A DNA stretch of 64,000 nucleotides from Gadus chalcogrammus (Eukaryota > Chordata > Actinopteri > Gadiformes > Gadidae), in assembly GCF_026213295.1 (NCBI RefSeq), contig NC_079428.1, positions 9,143,628 through 9,207,627 on the forward strand, read 5' to 3'. A model generated the notes under the pieces. It worked only from the letters and a program-made list of their open reading frames with translations, ran no database searches and had not been told where the DNA came from. This document shows, one piece after another, positions 36,884-47,353 of this stretch. The translations under genes and the position numbers were made by a program. Every line of letters begins with the position of its first letter. Position 1 is the stretch's first letter.

Positions 36884-36918
36884 CTTCTTCTGCTGCGCCA
36901 TAGGCGCAGCAGAAGAAG
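36884..36918. repeat. Perfect 16-bp hairpin
   Basis: CTTCTTCTGCTGCGCC pairs perfectly with GGCGCAGCAGAAGAAG across a three-base ATA loop. It is GC-rich and stands alone in AT-rich sequence. Confidence 0.9.
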
Positions 36919-37019
36919 TACAGTTAGACAAGAGCATGTTGAAACTGAAAACATTCACACTTATTTTTGTGTTCAAGAGTAGCTAGCTTTTCTAGTTGGT
37001 TAGACTGTTTTAGAGAGAA

Positions 37020-37147
<128 letters not shown>

Positions 37148-37167
37148 GACATGTCTGATACGCATGT

Positions 37168-37344
37168 AATAAATGCTTTGATAAAGAACAGACAGTTCAT
37201 CATCCATTAATCCGTCTGCAGCAGGAAGAAAAGGGTGTGAAGATGTGAATGGCAACTTCACTGTGTTTAACATGTTTTAAAAGATTCACGTGTTCCTGTC
37301 AAGGCCTAAACACACCGGCGCCGACGCAAAGCGGCGCGCATTTC
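37168..37344 (+). mobile_element. Promoter/first-exon unit, copy 2, left part
   Basis: AATAAATGCTTTGATAAAGA through CCGACGCAAAGCGGCGCGCA matches 36070-36255. It is interrupted after GCGCATTTC (37336-37344) and resumes at 43805. Confidence 0.85.
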
Positions 37345-37368
37345 GAGTAGGGTCCGACTGCGTCCTGC

Positions 37369-38764
37369 AAGACGGGGGTGTGTATTTTGAGAAGGCGTGT
37401 CTTGTAAGGAGGGCGGGTATTTAGTCGGCCCTGATTGGTCGAGAAGGGTCCAGCTGCAGGCTTGGGCGTTCCCGTCATGACACAAAAACGCCCATCGGGC
37501 GTTCCTGTTGCGTTTCATCGATCAATCAAGAAGAGGTGAGTGAGGCCACGTTTATACGTAGCAGGGTATTTATAGAAACAAATATTTCCCCCCCTCCGTT
37601 TTAAAAAATAACATTGTGCACACAACATCGTTTTCAAAAAAGTTGTCGTTTACATCAAAACGGATAAATACGCCGTTGGGACATTATAACTATGCCAAAC
37701 CTATGGGCGGCAGTGTAGGGAGAAGGATAAAGCCATGCAAGCCAATCAGAATCCTCAGAATCAACAACAACGAATAACACGAGCGTCTTCCTGTAACAAA
37801 CAAACTGTAAACATAGGGCGCTCATATGACGTTAAGCATTTCCTGGCGCATAATGTGACGTTTCAGAACCTAAAACCCCGTTTCTACCCGTTGACACGAC
37901 AACACGTAACCGGCGTTTTCAGAAATCTCCACTTTGGCCGGAGTTTTTAGAAATGATCGTTTTCTGTGACAAAAACGGCGTTTTCGTGTAAATGAGAGGC
38001 CAAACCGTGTGAAAATATCTGCGTTTTCCCTTTGTGTAAACGGGGCCTGAGTTTCGCAAGGTATGCTACCCTTCCTTTTTTGGCGGTTTTACCTCGTAGT
38101 AACTTTCCAGAAAAACGAAAGGGTTGTGATGAGAGATTATGTCAGTAAATATGATATTGTTTATTTGACAAGATTGGCTGTGAAGCATTCTCATTTAAAT
38201 CACTGATTTAGCTGTGGTATCGTTGTATCCGAATTCGAATCCGATATAAATACTCGTGACAAGCATGGTTCGGTAGCAGCGAATGCTATGCTATCTCGTC
38301 CATAAACGTTGCATATACTATTCAGAAATCAGCATCGTTTAAGACGGTTTGTAGGTAGAGGGTAAAGTTTGCAGCGAAGGCTTTGCCGATTATTTTACTG
38401 TGAGGTTAACATTACCAAAGTACATTGTTAAGTTGGATGTTAAGGTGTCAGCTGGCATGGTAAGAGGCATGAAATCGCGGCCACTCTGCTTCGTTGTGGT
38501 GACACACGCATCGGATTAAACTGTGCATGTAAACGTACTAGTACGTCTAAACTAATAACTAGTATGTTTACATGCATGGCATATCAGAGAATTCTGTCAT
38601 TTCGGTCGCGGGGCAACGAATGAATAAAGATCGTTAGCACTCTGAAAAACAGATGACGGATGTGCCCGAAGTTACTACTTTATTACCTCGTTGATGACCA
38701 ACGTTTAGGAAAACATGTACTTTTAATTCACCCTTGGGTGAAATCGAAGCGTAGTGTGTACTGA
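37369..38764. other. Left interior of the Ulp1 transposon, non-coding
   Basis: Subterminal GGGCGTTCC/AACGCCC motifs at 37466-37506 are followed by a possible non-coding first exon ending AAGAG before GTGAGTG at about 37536. An 18-bp imperfect hairpin (GCATGTAAACGTACTAGT) lies at 38525-38575. The 71-codon frame at 37735-37950 is not supported. Confidence 0.5.
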
Positions 38765-40132
38765 ATGCGTGTTGATGATGATGCATATGAATTGCAACTT
38801 ACACGTCTTCCAAACCTTTTCAGTACCCTGGCACATGCTTTGTCCAATGGACCATGGAAGGGACTTTACTTGGCTGACGAGGTAAAACGTGTGGCTGGCG
38901 CACGATTCATTGCATCTAGTAGAGTAGCATTCACTGGTAGACAGGCAGGCCTCTAGATTGTTTATTATGATTTAATGAAGTGTTCCTATGTGATGCTGAT
39001 GGGCCCTGGTTGCTGCTAAATGCTTGTTGAAAGTACATTGTGCACTTTTTGTATGTAGCTACAAAATGAGGGTGGATATCACTTTATAGTTTATAGGCAT
39101 TATATACTAATAAGAATCATTGACAAATCACATTCCCCTTTTACCACCACAGGACGCACCTCACCAGTATCAGAGCAACAGCTGTGGGGTGTTTATGCTG
39201 ATGGTGAGATGCATTATTTTCAGAAATGATCACTGATGACTAGTTTGCAAAACAACTAACTAATTTGTATGTTAATTTCAGTACGCAATGTATTCTACCC
39301 TCAAAAGCAATATGATTTCAGTGAGGTGAGTTCTTTCAAATCTCAATCAGATGTGTAGCATGAAATATAAGGCTTTTAATAATTTAGTCATCCTTACTGG
39401 AGGCTACAATTAACATGCATCATAGGTCATACACATTACTTTGTCTTCAGGTACTGCACTTACGGGAGGAGATGGCTACATCTTAATTTTCACTGCCATA
39501 GTACACTGCTAAACAGTACTGTAACATGGATTTGTATCGGGCTATGAAGTCATTTAAAGCATAACTTTACTTTTCAGGGGGACATGCTCTCTATCAGGAG
39601 GTGGTGGTGTGGACAGCTGTTGGAGACCTTTATGCTTGAAAGGTTTATATACTGTGTCCATGTTGCTATTTACTTATTTTTTGTGCTCACGAAGATCGTA
39701 GCCAATACACTTGTCTCTCTGTCTCTAGCCCTGCAGAACTAGCTGGCTCCTTCTCACCCTCTCCATCTCCCCATCTCAGTCACACCTTCCAATCACTAAG
39801 CAGTGAAAGGTATTACATACTATGTCCATACTTTTCTATTTACGTATATTCTCTCTTGCTCTTTCTCAGACTTTTGATCGATCAGTGATTGCCTTTTTGT
39901 TTAATGGTGTGGGTAATGTTGGTCTGGGCTTGTGTGATTGAATTGAAGGTTGATTATAATCCCTGTTTCTCTCCCTCTCTCTCGCTCTCCTTCACTCTTT
40001 TTCGGCTCTCTCGCTCTCTCTAGCCCTGCAGGACTAGCTGGCACACCAAGCTCACCCTCTCCATCTCCCCATCTCAGTCACACGCTCCAATCTGGCACAA
40101 CAGAGGACAGGCTATTCTTACCACCCGATTAA
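38765..40132 (+). CDS. Ulp1-like (C48) cysteine protease, transposon-borne, six exons seen
   Basis: Six exons link in frame with GT-AG borders: 38765-38881 (or from the better TTTTCAG acceptor at 38824), 39153-39203, 39282-39320, 39578-39642, 39729-39809 and 40024-40132. TAA ends the frame and AATAAA follows at 40137-40142. Exon 2 encodes DAPHQYQSNSCGVFMLM, the Q-x-N-S-C-G nucleophile motif of Ulp1/SENP SUMO proteases. Exons 3-4 give YAMYSTL and GDMLSIRRWWCGQLLE, as in transposon Ulp1 domains. The catalytic His and Asp should lie in earlier exons that I have not identified, so the start is provisional. Exons 5 and 6 are duplicates of each other and form a Ser-Pro tail. Frames are unbroken. 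Confidence 0.8.
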
Positions 40133-40136
40133 GCTT

Positions 40137-40142
40137 AATAAA
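40137..40142 (+). terminator. Poly(A) signal of the Ulp1-like gene
   Basis: AATAAA four bases after the TAA stop. Such a short 3'UTR fits a compact transposon gene. Confidence 0.7.
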
Positions 40143-40760
40143 GACAATCTCATATACATAACGGTTAGAAAGATTTACAACAATGCAGGCTGTGGCAGTG
40201 GCCTTGCGCTACGCCTCAAAGGCTTCTCAAAAAAGAAGAATTGGCCAAGCGCACCTCTGGTACTGAGGCACGTTGCATATGGCAGGTTTGTCATAAAAGA
40301 TGTCTGCCTAGCATAATGTTCTTTTATTACTCCTTTTTCGTTTTATATGGGACGTCATTTTTTGCAATCCCTTTCATTTGTAAATGTACATACTACTGTA
40401 GTAAATGTATCTGCCCAGAAATGCTGGTATTTTATTACTCCTTTCTTTTTTGTTTTTGTGACAAATGCTATACGATGTATAACATACATTTGTGCCTACG
40501 ATGTATGTTGTAAGGTTAATTGTTACAGAGCATTACTGTATTTTGTCTTTATTGAAAACATTCAGTGGGAAAAGTAAGTGAACACTTGGAGTCAAATGGT
40601 CTACTGTATGAGCCTTCATAGTGTCTGGTGGTAACTGGATTTGAACTGCATAATGTCCCAAGTGTTATTTTAATCTATTCATTATTTAATTTGGGCATAT
40701 TCTTAAACAACTATATCAAACATCTCACTTATACCTAATACCCTACCTATACTAACCCAG

Positions 40761-40853
40761 AAGATAATGAACATGAGATCATGGAGCCTCCCTCTAATGA
40801 TCGTGTTGCATCAAGTTTGATGCAAAGTTTGGGCCGAGATCCGACACATAAAT
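40761..40853 (+). CDS. Possible exon of a second gene in the transposon
   Basis: The acceptor CTAACCCAG is followed by 93 bases open in one phase (DNEHEIMEPPSNDRVASSLM and on) and a GTAAGC donor. No domain is recognised. It lies downstream of the Ulp1 poly(A) signal, so it would belong to another transcript. Low confidence. Confidence 0.3.
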
Positions 40854-41552
40854 GTAAGCTAACATTCTGTAGGCCTAGCTGGCTAACGTACCCGTATTAC
40901 AAGATCGAAGAAGAAGGGGGCGCTAACGTCAGTTCTATGCTGGCCATACTACTAGATCGACGAAGAAGAACTGGGCGTTCCAGCCTGCGTAAACGAGAAC
41001 GCCGGGGGGGCGTTTTAGTCTGCGTGAACGAGAACGCCCACGACACGGGAACGCCCATTTGTGTCTGCAGTCGGATGATATTGGATTGGTCTGATTCACG
41101 ACGGCGTCTGGCGTCACACATTGCCTCGTGCAGAGCCATAATCTATTCTATTTGACATTTGCGGATCTCTTCTCTTGTCAAACCTACTCCGGAGATTTAA
41201 CGAACTGGTCAACAGCAGTTAGATATACTTTAAATGCTTTGTGTAATGACCTTCCCTTTCTCTATAATAAAAAAATGTAGCCTACCCTTATGGCCTGAGT
41301 CATGTTTCCCTTACTAAGAATTCCCTATCGTATGCATAAGTATTGTCTGTAAACAATACAAGTGGAATAGGGGCGAAAATGTGCAATTCTAAGGCTTGTA
41401 TCCTTTAAGTAACTTTACTTTGTACCTCTGTAAAGCCAAGTATATGCATTTGACATCACAGTTATCAGTAAATGCAAATTCGGTTTCTCTTCATTACTCT
41501 TTGGTCAGCCTGACATTTTCAGAGTAAATTCCAATCAATATTTTTGTGAATA
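40854..41552. other. GC-rich subterminal repeats and AT-rich interior
   Basis: Bases 40970-41060 hold inverted GGGCGTT/AACGCCC motifs related to those at 37466-37506, suggesting subterminal binding-site arrays or a nested element end. The 124-codon frame across it is not supported as a gene. Confidence 0.5.
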
Positions 41553-41556
41553 TTAA

Positions 41557-43175
41557 AGGTCCCATGACATGAAAATCTCACTTTGGGAGGTTTTCTAACA
41601 TAAATATGAGTTCCCCTAGCCTGCCTATGGTCTGCCAGTGGCTAAAACTTACGTTTGGTGTAAAACTAGCACTAGCTGTTCTGCTCGCCTTTGAAAAAAC
41701 GAAGGCTCAAGCACGCTGATTTGGAATGTCTGTGCGCATGACGTCATCAGGAATCTCAGCTCCTCCCCTTACTCTGCCTGGCCCGCCCAGAGATGTTGGC
41801 CCGCCAATGAGACTCGACCGCCACATGTGTGTGTGTGAATACACACACTGTAACGCAAGTGTTTCTTGTCGGTTCTTTGACGTGTCTTGTATTTCCACAA
41901 CGAGACTGTCGTGGGGGTTATCTGAGCCATGGTTGAGAAGGAATTGGGGGAAAGGAACTTTGGTTTGACTCGCTGAAGTACATGAACTGCGACATGCCGC
42001 CGGTTGCCGCGAGGCACCATCGCCCGGCAGCGGGCAGCCGGCAGCAGGCAGCGGGCAGCCGGCAGCGCGCGGTTCAGTCGACTTCAGGTTGATGTGAAAG
42101 TGGAAGAACCAGAGACGTCGCAGAACCCGACAAAGTCGTTTGTGATTCATAATATCGTCTGGAGGCGCACAAAATATGTTATATGATATAGATATCTATG
42201 TATTATATGGTATTATTTAGATATAGAGCTCCAGGACTGTAACGCAAGTGTTGTACACTTCCTTGTTATTTGGATAACCGTTCTGCTGTTGGTGTGATGG
42301 CGCATAACACGTCGGACTCTCGTCTCTGGTATTTCTACAACGAGACTCGTATTGGGGGTTATCTCAGCCAAGGTTGAGAATGAATTGGGGGGAAGGAACT
42401 TTGGCTTTGACTCCCTCAAGAACATGAACCACGACAAGGAGGAGAAAGGGATCTTTGCCGGGCAGCGCTTATGCACCTCCGCCTCCGGCGGTGGTCCCTC
42501 AGCGGGGCTCAAGCGGGAGACATTCGCCGCCAACAATCCCTTTCTCCTCCATGTCGTGGTTCATGTTCTTGAGGGAGTCAAAGCCAAAGTTCCTTTCCCC
42601 CAATTCCTTCTCAACCATGGCTCAGATAACCCCCACGACAGTCTCGTTGTGACAAGACACGTCAAAGAACCGAAAAGAAACACTTGCGTTACAGTGTGTG
42701 TATTCACATTGATGTGGACGTTGAAGAACCAGGAACGTCGGAGAACCTAACGCGGTCGTTTGAGATTCATAATATCGGCTCACACAGCTTTTGGCCGTGA
42801 TAATATATATTATATGATATAGATATCTGTGTAGGCTATATGATAATATTTAGATATAGAGCTCCAGGACTCCCGTGTGTTCTAGAATATTTACAGAACA
42901 CGGCTAAAGGCTGTGTGCGCCTCGCCATTGCGATACATCCACTGTAAACAGAGCGCATGGTACCGTGGCTGCAAGCTGCTCAGGGCCACACCCCCACCCT
43001 CCTCCTTTACACGCCCACCGAAACAGCGCATTTGGGGGAAGCTCAATGTGCGACTGGCTCGGAGTGGCTGTAACTCTGCACCACGGCTGAATTTAGGGAA
43101 CGTCTTTGAATACTGTGTTAGTTGCCCACTAATACCTATATTAAAGAATACATAAAATAGCATGTCATGGGACCT
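41557..43175. mobile_element. TTAA-flanked MITE nested in the Ulp1 transposon
   Basis: Ends AGGTCCCATGACATG and CATGTCATGGGACCT are inverted repeats, each bounded by TTAA (41553-41556, 43176-43179). TTAA targets are typical of Kolobok- and piggyBac-type elements. The 1619-bp body contains three related copies of a block with GGGGGTTATCTGAGCC and GGTTGAGAA (41910, 42355, and inverted at about 42600). The last two form a large hairpin. No transposase is encoded; frames of 107-147 codons come from these repeats. Confidence 0.88.
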
Positions 43176-43179
43176 TTAA

Positions 43180-43781
43180 GAGCCAGAATTTAAATGACAC
43201 CGCCCATGAGCAAAATATTTTACTAACTTTTTAACTCCACTGTTACAGTAAATTGACTCCCTCCTGTAGCCTACAAACACCAGGCAATATCTGGACTTAC
43301 AGAAGTTAACTGAAATATTGAAACCCCATTTTGTGTACCTATGGTGTGGCAGGCTGTGTAGCTGTATGGCAAAGATAACTACGTTTTGTAGGTTTTGACA
43401 AAAACGGAACAACTTCGTAACAGAAGAGTTAACGATGTTGTTGCTCAACAAGACAACTGCTGGAGCTCCAATAAAGTTGCTTACAAATAAACTCCAACAT
43501 CAGAGTAAGGAAGGACGGGGGAAACTTCAGTGGAAATCCCATTGTCATTGTGACACCGTACTCGACAGTACAAGGAAAAATATTTCGCTATTTTTTACCC
43601 GTCTCTGTGCTACGTTGGAAAATTACTCCCCGATTTCAGTAGGAAATCACAATCCTACGTATTACGTCATCACGATCCTACGTATTACGTCATCATGCTG
43701 AGATTGGTCAGTCGTTGTATAGGCGTGTATTTCACACGAGGGGCGTGTCTTTGTACACGGGGCGTGTCTTGGCAGGAGGAC
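43180..43781. other. Right interior of the Ulp1 transposon
   Basis: A tandem CCTACGTATTACGTCATCA duplication lies at 43652-43697, and GGCGTGTCTT-type subterminal repeats at 43721-43775 resemble those at 37375-37420. The 88-codon frame at 43435 is not recognised. Confidence 0.55.
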
Positions 43782-43804
43782 GCAGGACGCAGTCGGACCC
43801 TATT

Positions 43805-44107
43805 GCGCATTTCACGCGCGTCAAAAGCAACCCCTAGCACCAACTGGAAGTGGAGCGACAGTGGCGCTGCAGTATAAAATCAGGAAGTCACCTGTCTATC
43901 AACCGCAACAAAGAGACGAAACGCAATGGGTGAGTAGCCTATTGTAGCCTGGTTTATTTATTTTCCATCTTTTTTCGCTGAATAATTTGAAAAATGTATA
44001 AACTGCGCAGTGAAAGTATGTTTTCAAGCAGCAGATCTACCAAATTAGTTTGTAGGGCACTTTATCGTTTTATTTACTGCCATTTCTTATTTATTTTATA
44101 TTTTGCA
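43805..44107 (+). mobile_element. Promoter/first-exon unit, copy 2, right part
   Basis: It resumes the unit at the second GCGCATTTC and matches 36245-36560 through TATA (43873-43879), the ATG-G mini-exon (ATG at 43926, donor at 43930) and intron sequence to TATTTTGCA. Beyond that the two copies diverge. Confidence 0.8.
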
Positions 44108-44116
44108 TAACAGAAA

Positions 44117-44492
44117 ATGACCCAATCAAGTGTGTCAATCGAGACAAAGAAGACAGTCCTGAGGGATATAGCAAAGCTCTGTCCCCTCCAATGGACGTCC
44201 TCTTTGGAGGCATTCCACGCCGTGATCCTGCGGTTCGCTCCTAAAAATGTGGTCTATCAGTTTCTAGGAATGCTGTGCAGGTAGTTAAACTGAGATTACT
44301 TGTAGTGAACATTTTCCCATTTCTTGCAATTATTTTCATGTTTGATTTTTCTTTTTAATGTCATAGAGTCTCTACCTGGCTGCACTGCATTACAATGAGA
44401 ATTCTGATAGAGGACAAGCCATTACGTCATTAGGGGATCTTATGTTCAGACTGACCTTTTTATTTTACTCAGAAAATAAACATTTATATTGA
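44117..44492 (+). pseudogene. Transposase-like protein fragment (two exons)
   Basis: Exon 44114-44280 and exon 44369-44492 join across a GT-AG intron (acceptor ATAGAG). They give a frame containing VLRDIAKLCPLQWTSSLEAF, HAVILRFAPKNVVY and LYLAALHYNENSDRGQA. The F-A-P-K and L-A-A-L-H-x-N-E-N pattern belongs to an uncharacterised, transposon-associated fish protein family that I recognise only by motif. The first 37 bases of exon 44114-44280 derive from gvin1 (see findings), so the 5' border is a chimera. Splicing the upstream ATG-G mini-exon to 44114 would instead read the gvin1 frame and stop after about 43 codons, so this copy is probably not functional. Confidence 0.5.
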
Positions 44493-44731
44493 ACATGAGA
44501 CATCTCTGTTCACATTTTCTCATTTCTCATCTCATCTCAATTCTTCACTGATACTGTATTTAAATGCACAAATATTCATGACTGCGTTCAATAAATGAAT
44601 GAAATGAAAAAATTGGTTATATGTTAAAATATGATGTCAAATTGTGGCATTGGCTGACTTTATTTAGTTTATTGTGTATGAACAGTCAATTAGGTTATTA
44701 TAGGTAAAACTCACTGCTCTATCCCCCGTAG

Positions 44732-44888
44732 TCGCAAAGGACCGTAGTCGGCTCTGTAAATGTTGCATGCGTTCTGCAGCGAGAACACTTTTAGAGAAAC
44801 CTGTTCTACACCTGGATGGTCTATCATACAGGGAGGCCTTTCATCCAGCTGTTCCAGCCGTCTTGAAACCTATTATGGATAACATAAG
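44732..44888 (+). pseudogene. Further exon of the same broken element
   Basis: CCCCCGTAG acceptor, 157 bases open in one phase (RSRLCKCCMRSAARTLLEKP, then VLHLDGLSYREAF), then a strong AAG|GTGAGT donor. Cys-rich at its start. It probably belongs to the transposase-like gene, but the family is not recognised. The upstream exon ends in a stop, so a continuous message is not evident. Confidence 0.4.
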
Positions 44889-45359
44889 GTGAGTATCTGC
44901 AGTGGCATGTTATCAGAAATCATGCACTGCAAACATAAGTGTAGGTAAGGGTTAGGTAGCTGCTAATGTTAGCTGAGGCACCTCCTGACAGCATAAGTTC
45001 TCAGGCTCTGACTGCATTGTTGCACAATTTCCACATGTGCATTTATACAAACAAATACAAATAAATCATGCATGTATAATTCTAAATAAATAAACCTTGC
45101 ATACCAGTATTTGCAACCAATAATAGCTCCCACGTCTAAGATTGGTGCGTGCTCTAGATGCCCACATTTTCCTAGCCTGAGGTGAATGTCCAGTAGCCCT
45201 AGGCATTCTCAAGTTTCAAACACATCTGGTTGACATAATTTCAGGTTTTGTGAAATAGAAGAAAAATATTCAGGTTTGAATATATATGGTTGAACCACTG
45301 GAGCTGCCATGTCCACTACTTTCACATGCTACGGTACACTCTCTCTAACAGTTTGTTAG
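44889..45359. other. Non-coding, no feature recognised
   Basis: AT-rich. No further exon of the upstream element is found. Confidence 0.4.
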
Positions 45360-45557
45360 AAGGGCGTGTCCAAATGCAATGGGCGGTAGCTCATTTGCAT
45401 TGAAGCTAAACAGCGCATTCTGAAAGGGACTGAACCAGAGGGAATAGCGGCAGGCAAGATTTTTTTTCCTTAAATTTATTTCAAGCAAACAGCTTGAAAT
45501 AAACTCAAATGCTATGTTTACTTGTTGTGAAAGTAGCATAATATGTCTCCTTTAAAG
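45360..45557. mobile_element. TTAA-type MITE, right end
   Basis: It ends CATAATATGTCTCCTTTAA, the inverted counterpart of the element start at 11011. AGGGCGTGTCCAAATGCAAT lies in the body. The left terminus is absent, so this is a truncated copy. Confidence 0.65.
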
Positions 45558-46578
45558 TGTGTAGACACAGCTGGCCTGTGGCCAGGTTTTTGAAGTCTAG
45601 GGTTAAAAGGTCAAAAGGAGTCGGCACCGCGCCGCTTATAAGATAACAAAAAGCTATTGTGCATTTCTCTCATAACTTTTTGTCATTATTAAAGAGAGGC
45701 CTGATTCTCAGATATGCATGTTGGATGGCTAGGGTGTAGGTCTGGGAAGAACTTCAGGCCAAAATCTTGCAAGCGAGCCGCTGGGTGAGGTGCAACGAGA
45801 TGGAGCTCTTGCTTAGTCATTTCCTGTAGGGCTGGAGCCACAGGTTGATTCGTATGCGTCCTTTGAGACCCCCTTTGATATAAAAGAGACCCCAGGTCTA
45901 TAGCTTACTTGCAAATGTTCTCGACTCAGTCACCTATTGCATCACGTCCTATGGCCTCCTAATTGATCATTGTAGCATAATTGAATGCCCTCTTTCATAT
46001 ATATGATACCACCACCACTGGGACGTGGCAACAATTCTCCAAATCCATATGGGGAAGGGGGGGGGGGGGGTGCTTGTGGACAGTAGAGGTGTACATTATA
46101 TATAAATAGGAAGCAAACTCAGGAGGAGGAATGACCTCTCACACATATTTAATTAATTGTTTCAAATAACCCTGCCTCGTTAAATCAATGAGCTTGGTGT
46201 TTTGCTTTCAAAAATAGGTTATAGACGAAGTGCAGAAACTGCAGAAAATAAAAACATACAAGGTGCCTTTAGGAGGAAACCTTGAAATATCTGTCTATTT
46301 TTTAACCAGCGGACCCCACACCATCTCTCTCTCTCTCGTCTGAAAAACGCTCCCATTCAAAGTGCATTGGTTTACATTTCGTTCTGTGTAGCACGAAAAC
46401 ATCTGAGAAACGCTCTCATTTAGAATGCATTGATTTATATTTCGTTCTGTTAGCATGAAAAAAGTCGGACTATCGTGCTCTTGTACACAATTCAATAGAT
46501 TAACGTTTGTGCGCATGAGAACAAAATCGCGTGATACCGGGTTGAAAATACAATGAAGACATTCAGACCCTTTTGTCC
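45558..46578. other. Non-coding, no feature recognised
   Basis: Contains a poly-G run at about 46057-46071 and a near-duplicate pair (CATTTCGTTCTGT at 46375 and ATATTTCGTTCTGT at 46438). No gene. Confidence 0.4.
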
Positions 46579-46584
46579 TTTATT
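46579..46584 (-). terminator. Possible poly(A) signal of gvin1-like gene
   Basis: AATAAA on the minus strand about 770 bases past the gvin1-like stop. A plausible 3' end; not proven. Confidence 0.4.
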
Positions 46585-47353
46585 TTGTGTCAAACTTACC
46601 ATAAATCACACACAAAATTCATTTTGACAGATATTTCTCAATTGAAACAAATATTTCTGGATGCAATAACAATATATAAATGAAACTTTATGAAAACACA
46701 GTATTAATGCAAGTGATATATTCTCATTTCTGAATTATTAAAATGCCTTGAAGTTTATCCACCGAAAACACTAACGAATTTAATAAAGAAATCAAAAAAG
46801 GTGTGAACATTGAATGAAAGAGGAATAAAACAAAATAAAATACACCATTTAAACCTAGGCGAAAATATTGACTCAAAACATATGTCTTAAGTAATGTACA
46901 ATGCCAATTTTTCCAATCAAAAGTGAGTCAAAACTGTTAAACATATAAATGCATTAGCAGGATAGCCTTCATGCTTTGTTTACTACTTTGATGTCAAATC
47001 TCATTCATCAAAGAAAAATATAAAGCATAATTCTCAAACTTTTAAAAGTTCCAATGGAACATTAACAACTGCAAAATTAAAGAGGCACGTTAAGTTCAGA
47101 GCTTGGTTTGTAATCAACTTGTTGGACCTAAAAGTAAAGACACACATCCTTATATCACTACTTATATCTCGTCAGTTCAGCCTTTCCTGCCTCACAAATG
47201 TAGTAGGATAACTTGTGAACCATAACATAACGCATGATAAAATTGTGGTGATTTTCCCAATACTCCCATTAGATCAAATATATATATTATTCTAAAAGAG
47301 GCTGCTCTTCCTCATGGTCAGAGAAGAAACTCTGACTCTCATCTTCACAAATC

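Larger units (their letters stand above)
37345..43804. mobile_element. 6.46-kb DNA transposon with Ulp1-protease gene
   Basis: Perfect 21-bp terminal inverted repeats, TAGGGTCCGACTGCGTCCTGC at 37348-37368 and its reverse complement at 43782-43802. The flanking direct repeat GCGCATTTC (37336-37344 and 43805-43813) is a 9-bp target duplication. The paralogous unit at 36241-36300 is an uninterrupted (empty) site that confirms the insertion. Inside are a multi-exon Ulp1-like gene (38765-40132), further possible exon sequence (40761-40853), GGGCGTTCC-type subterminal repeats and a nested MITE. No transposase domain is recognised. A 9-bp duplication suggests a Mutator-like element; Zisupton/KDZ-type elements are the alternative. 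Confidence 0.85.

Noticed and set aside
41707..42150. 147-codon minus-strand frame with PAAGCPLPAAGCPLP repeats
   Set aside because: It lies inside the TTAA MITE and comes from GGCAGC-type repeats; not conserved between the internal block copies.
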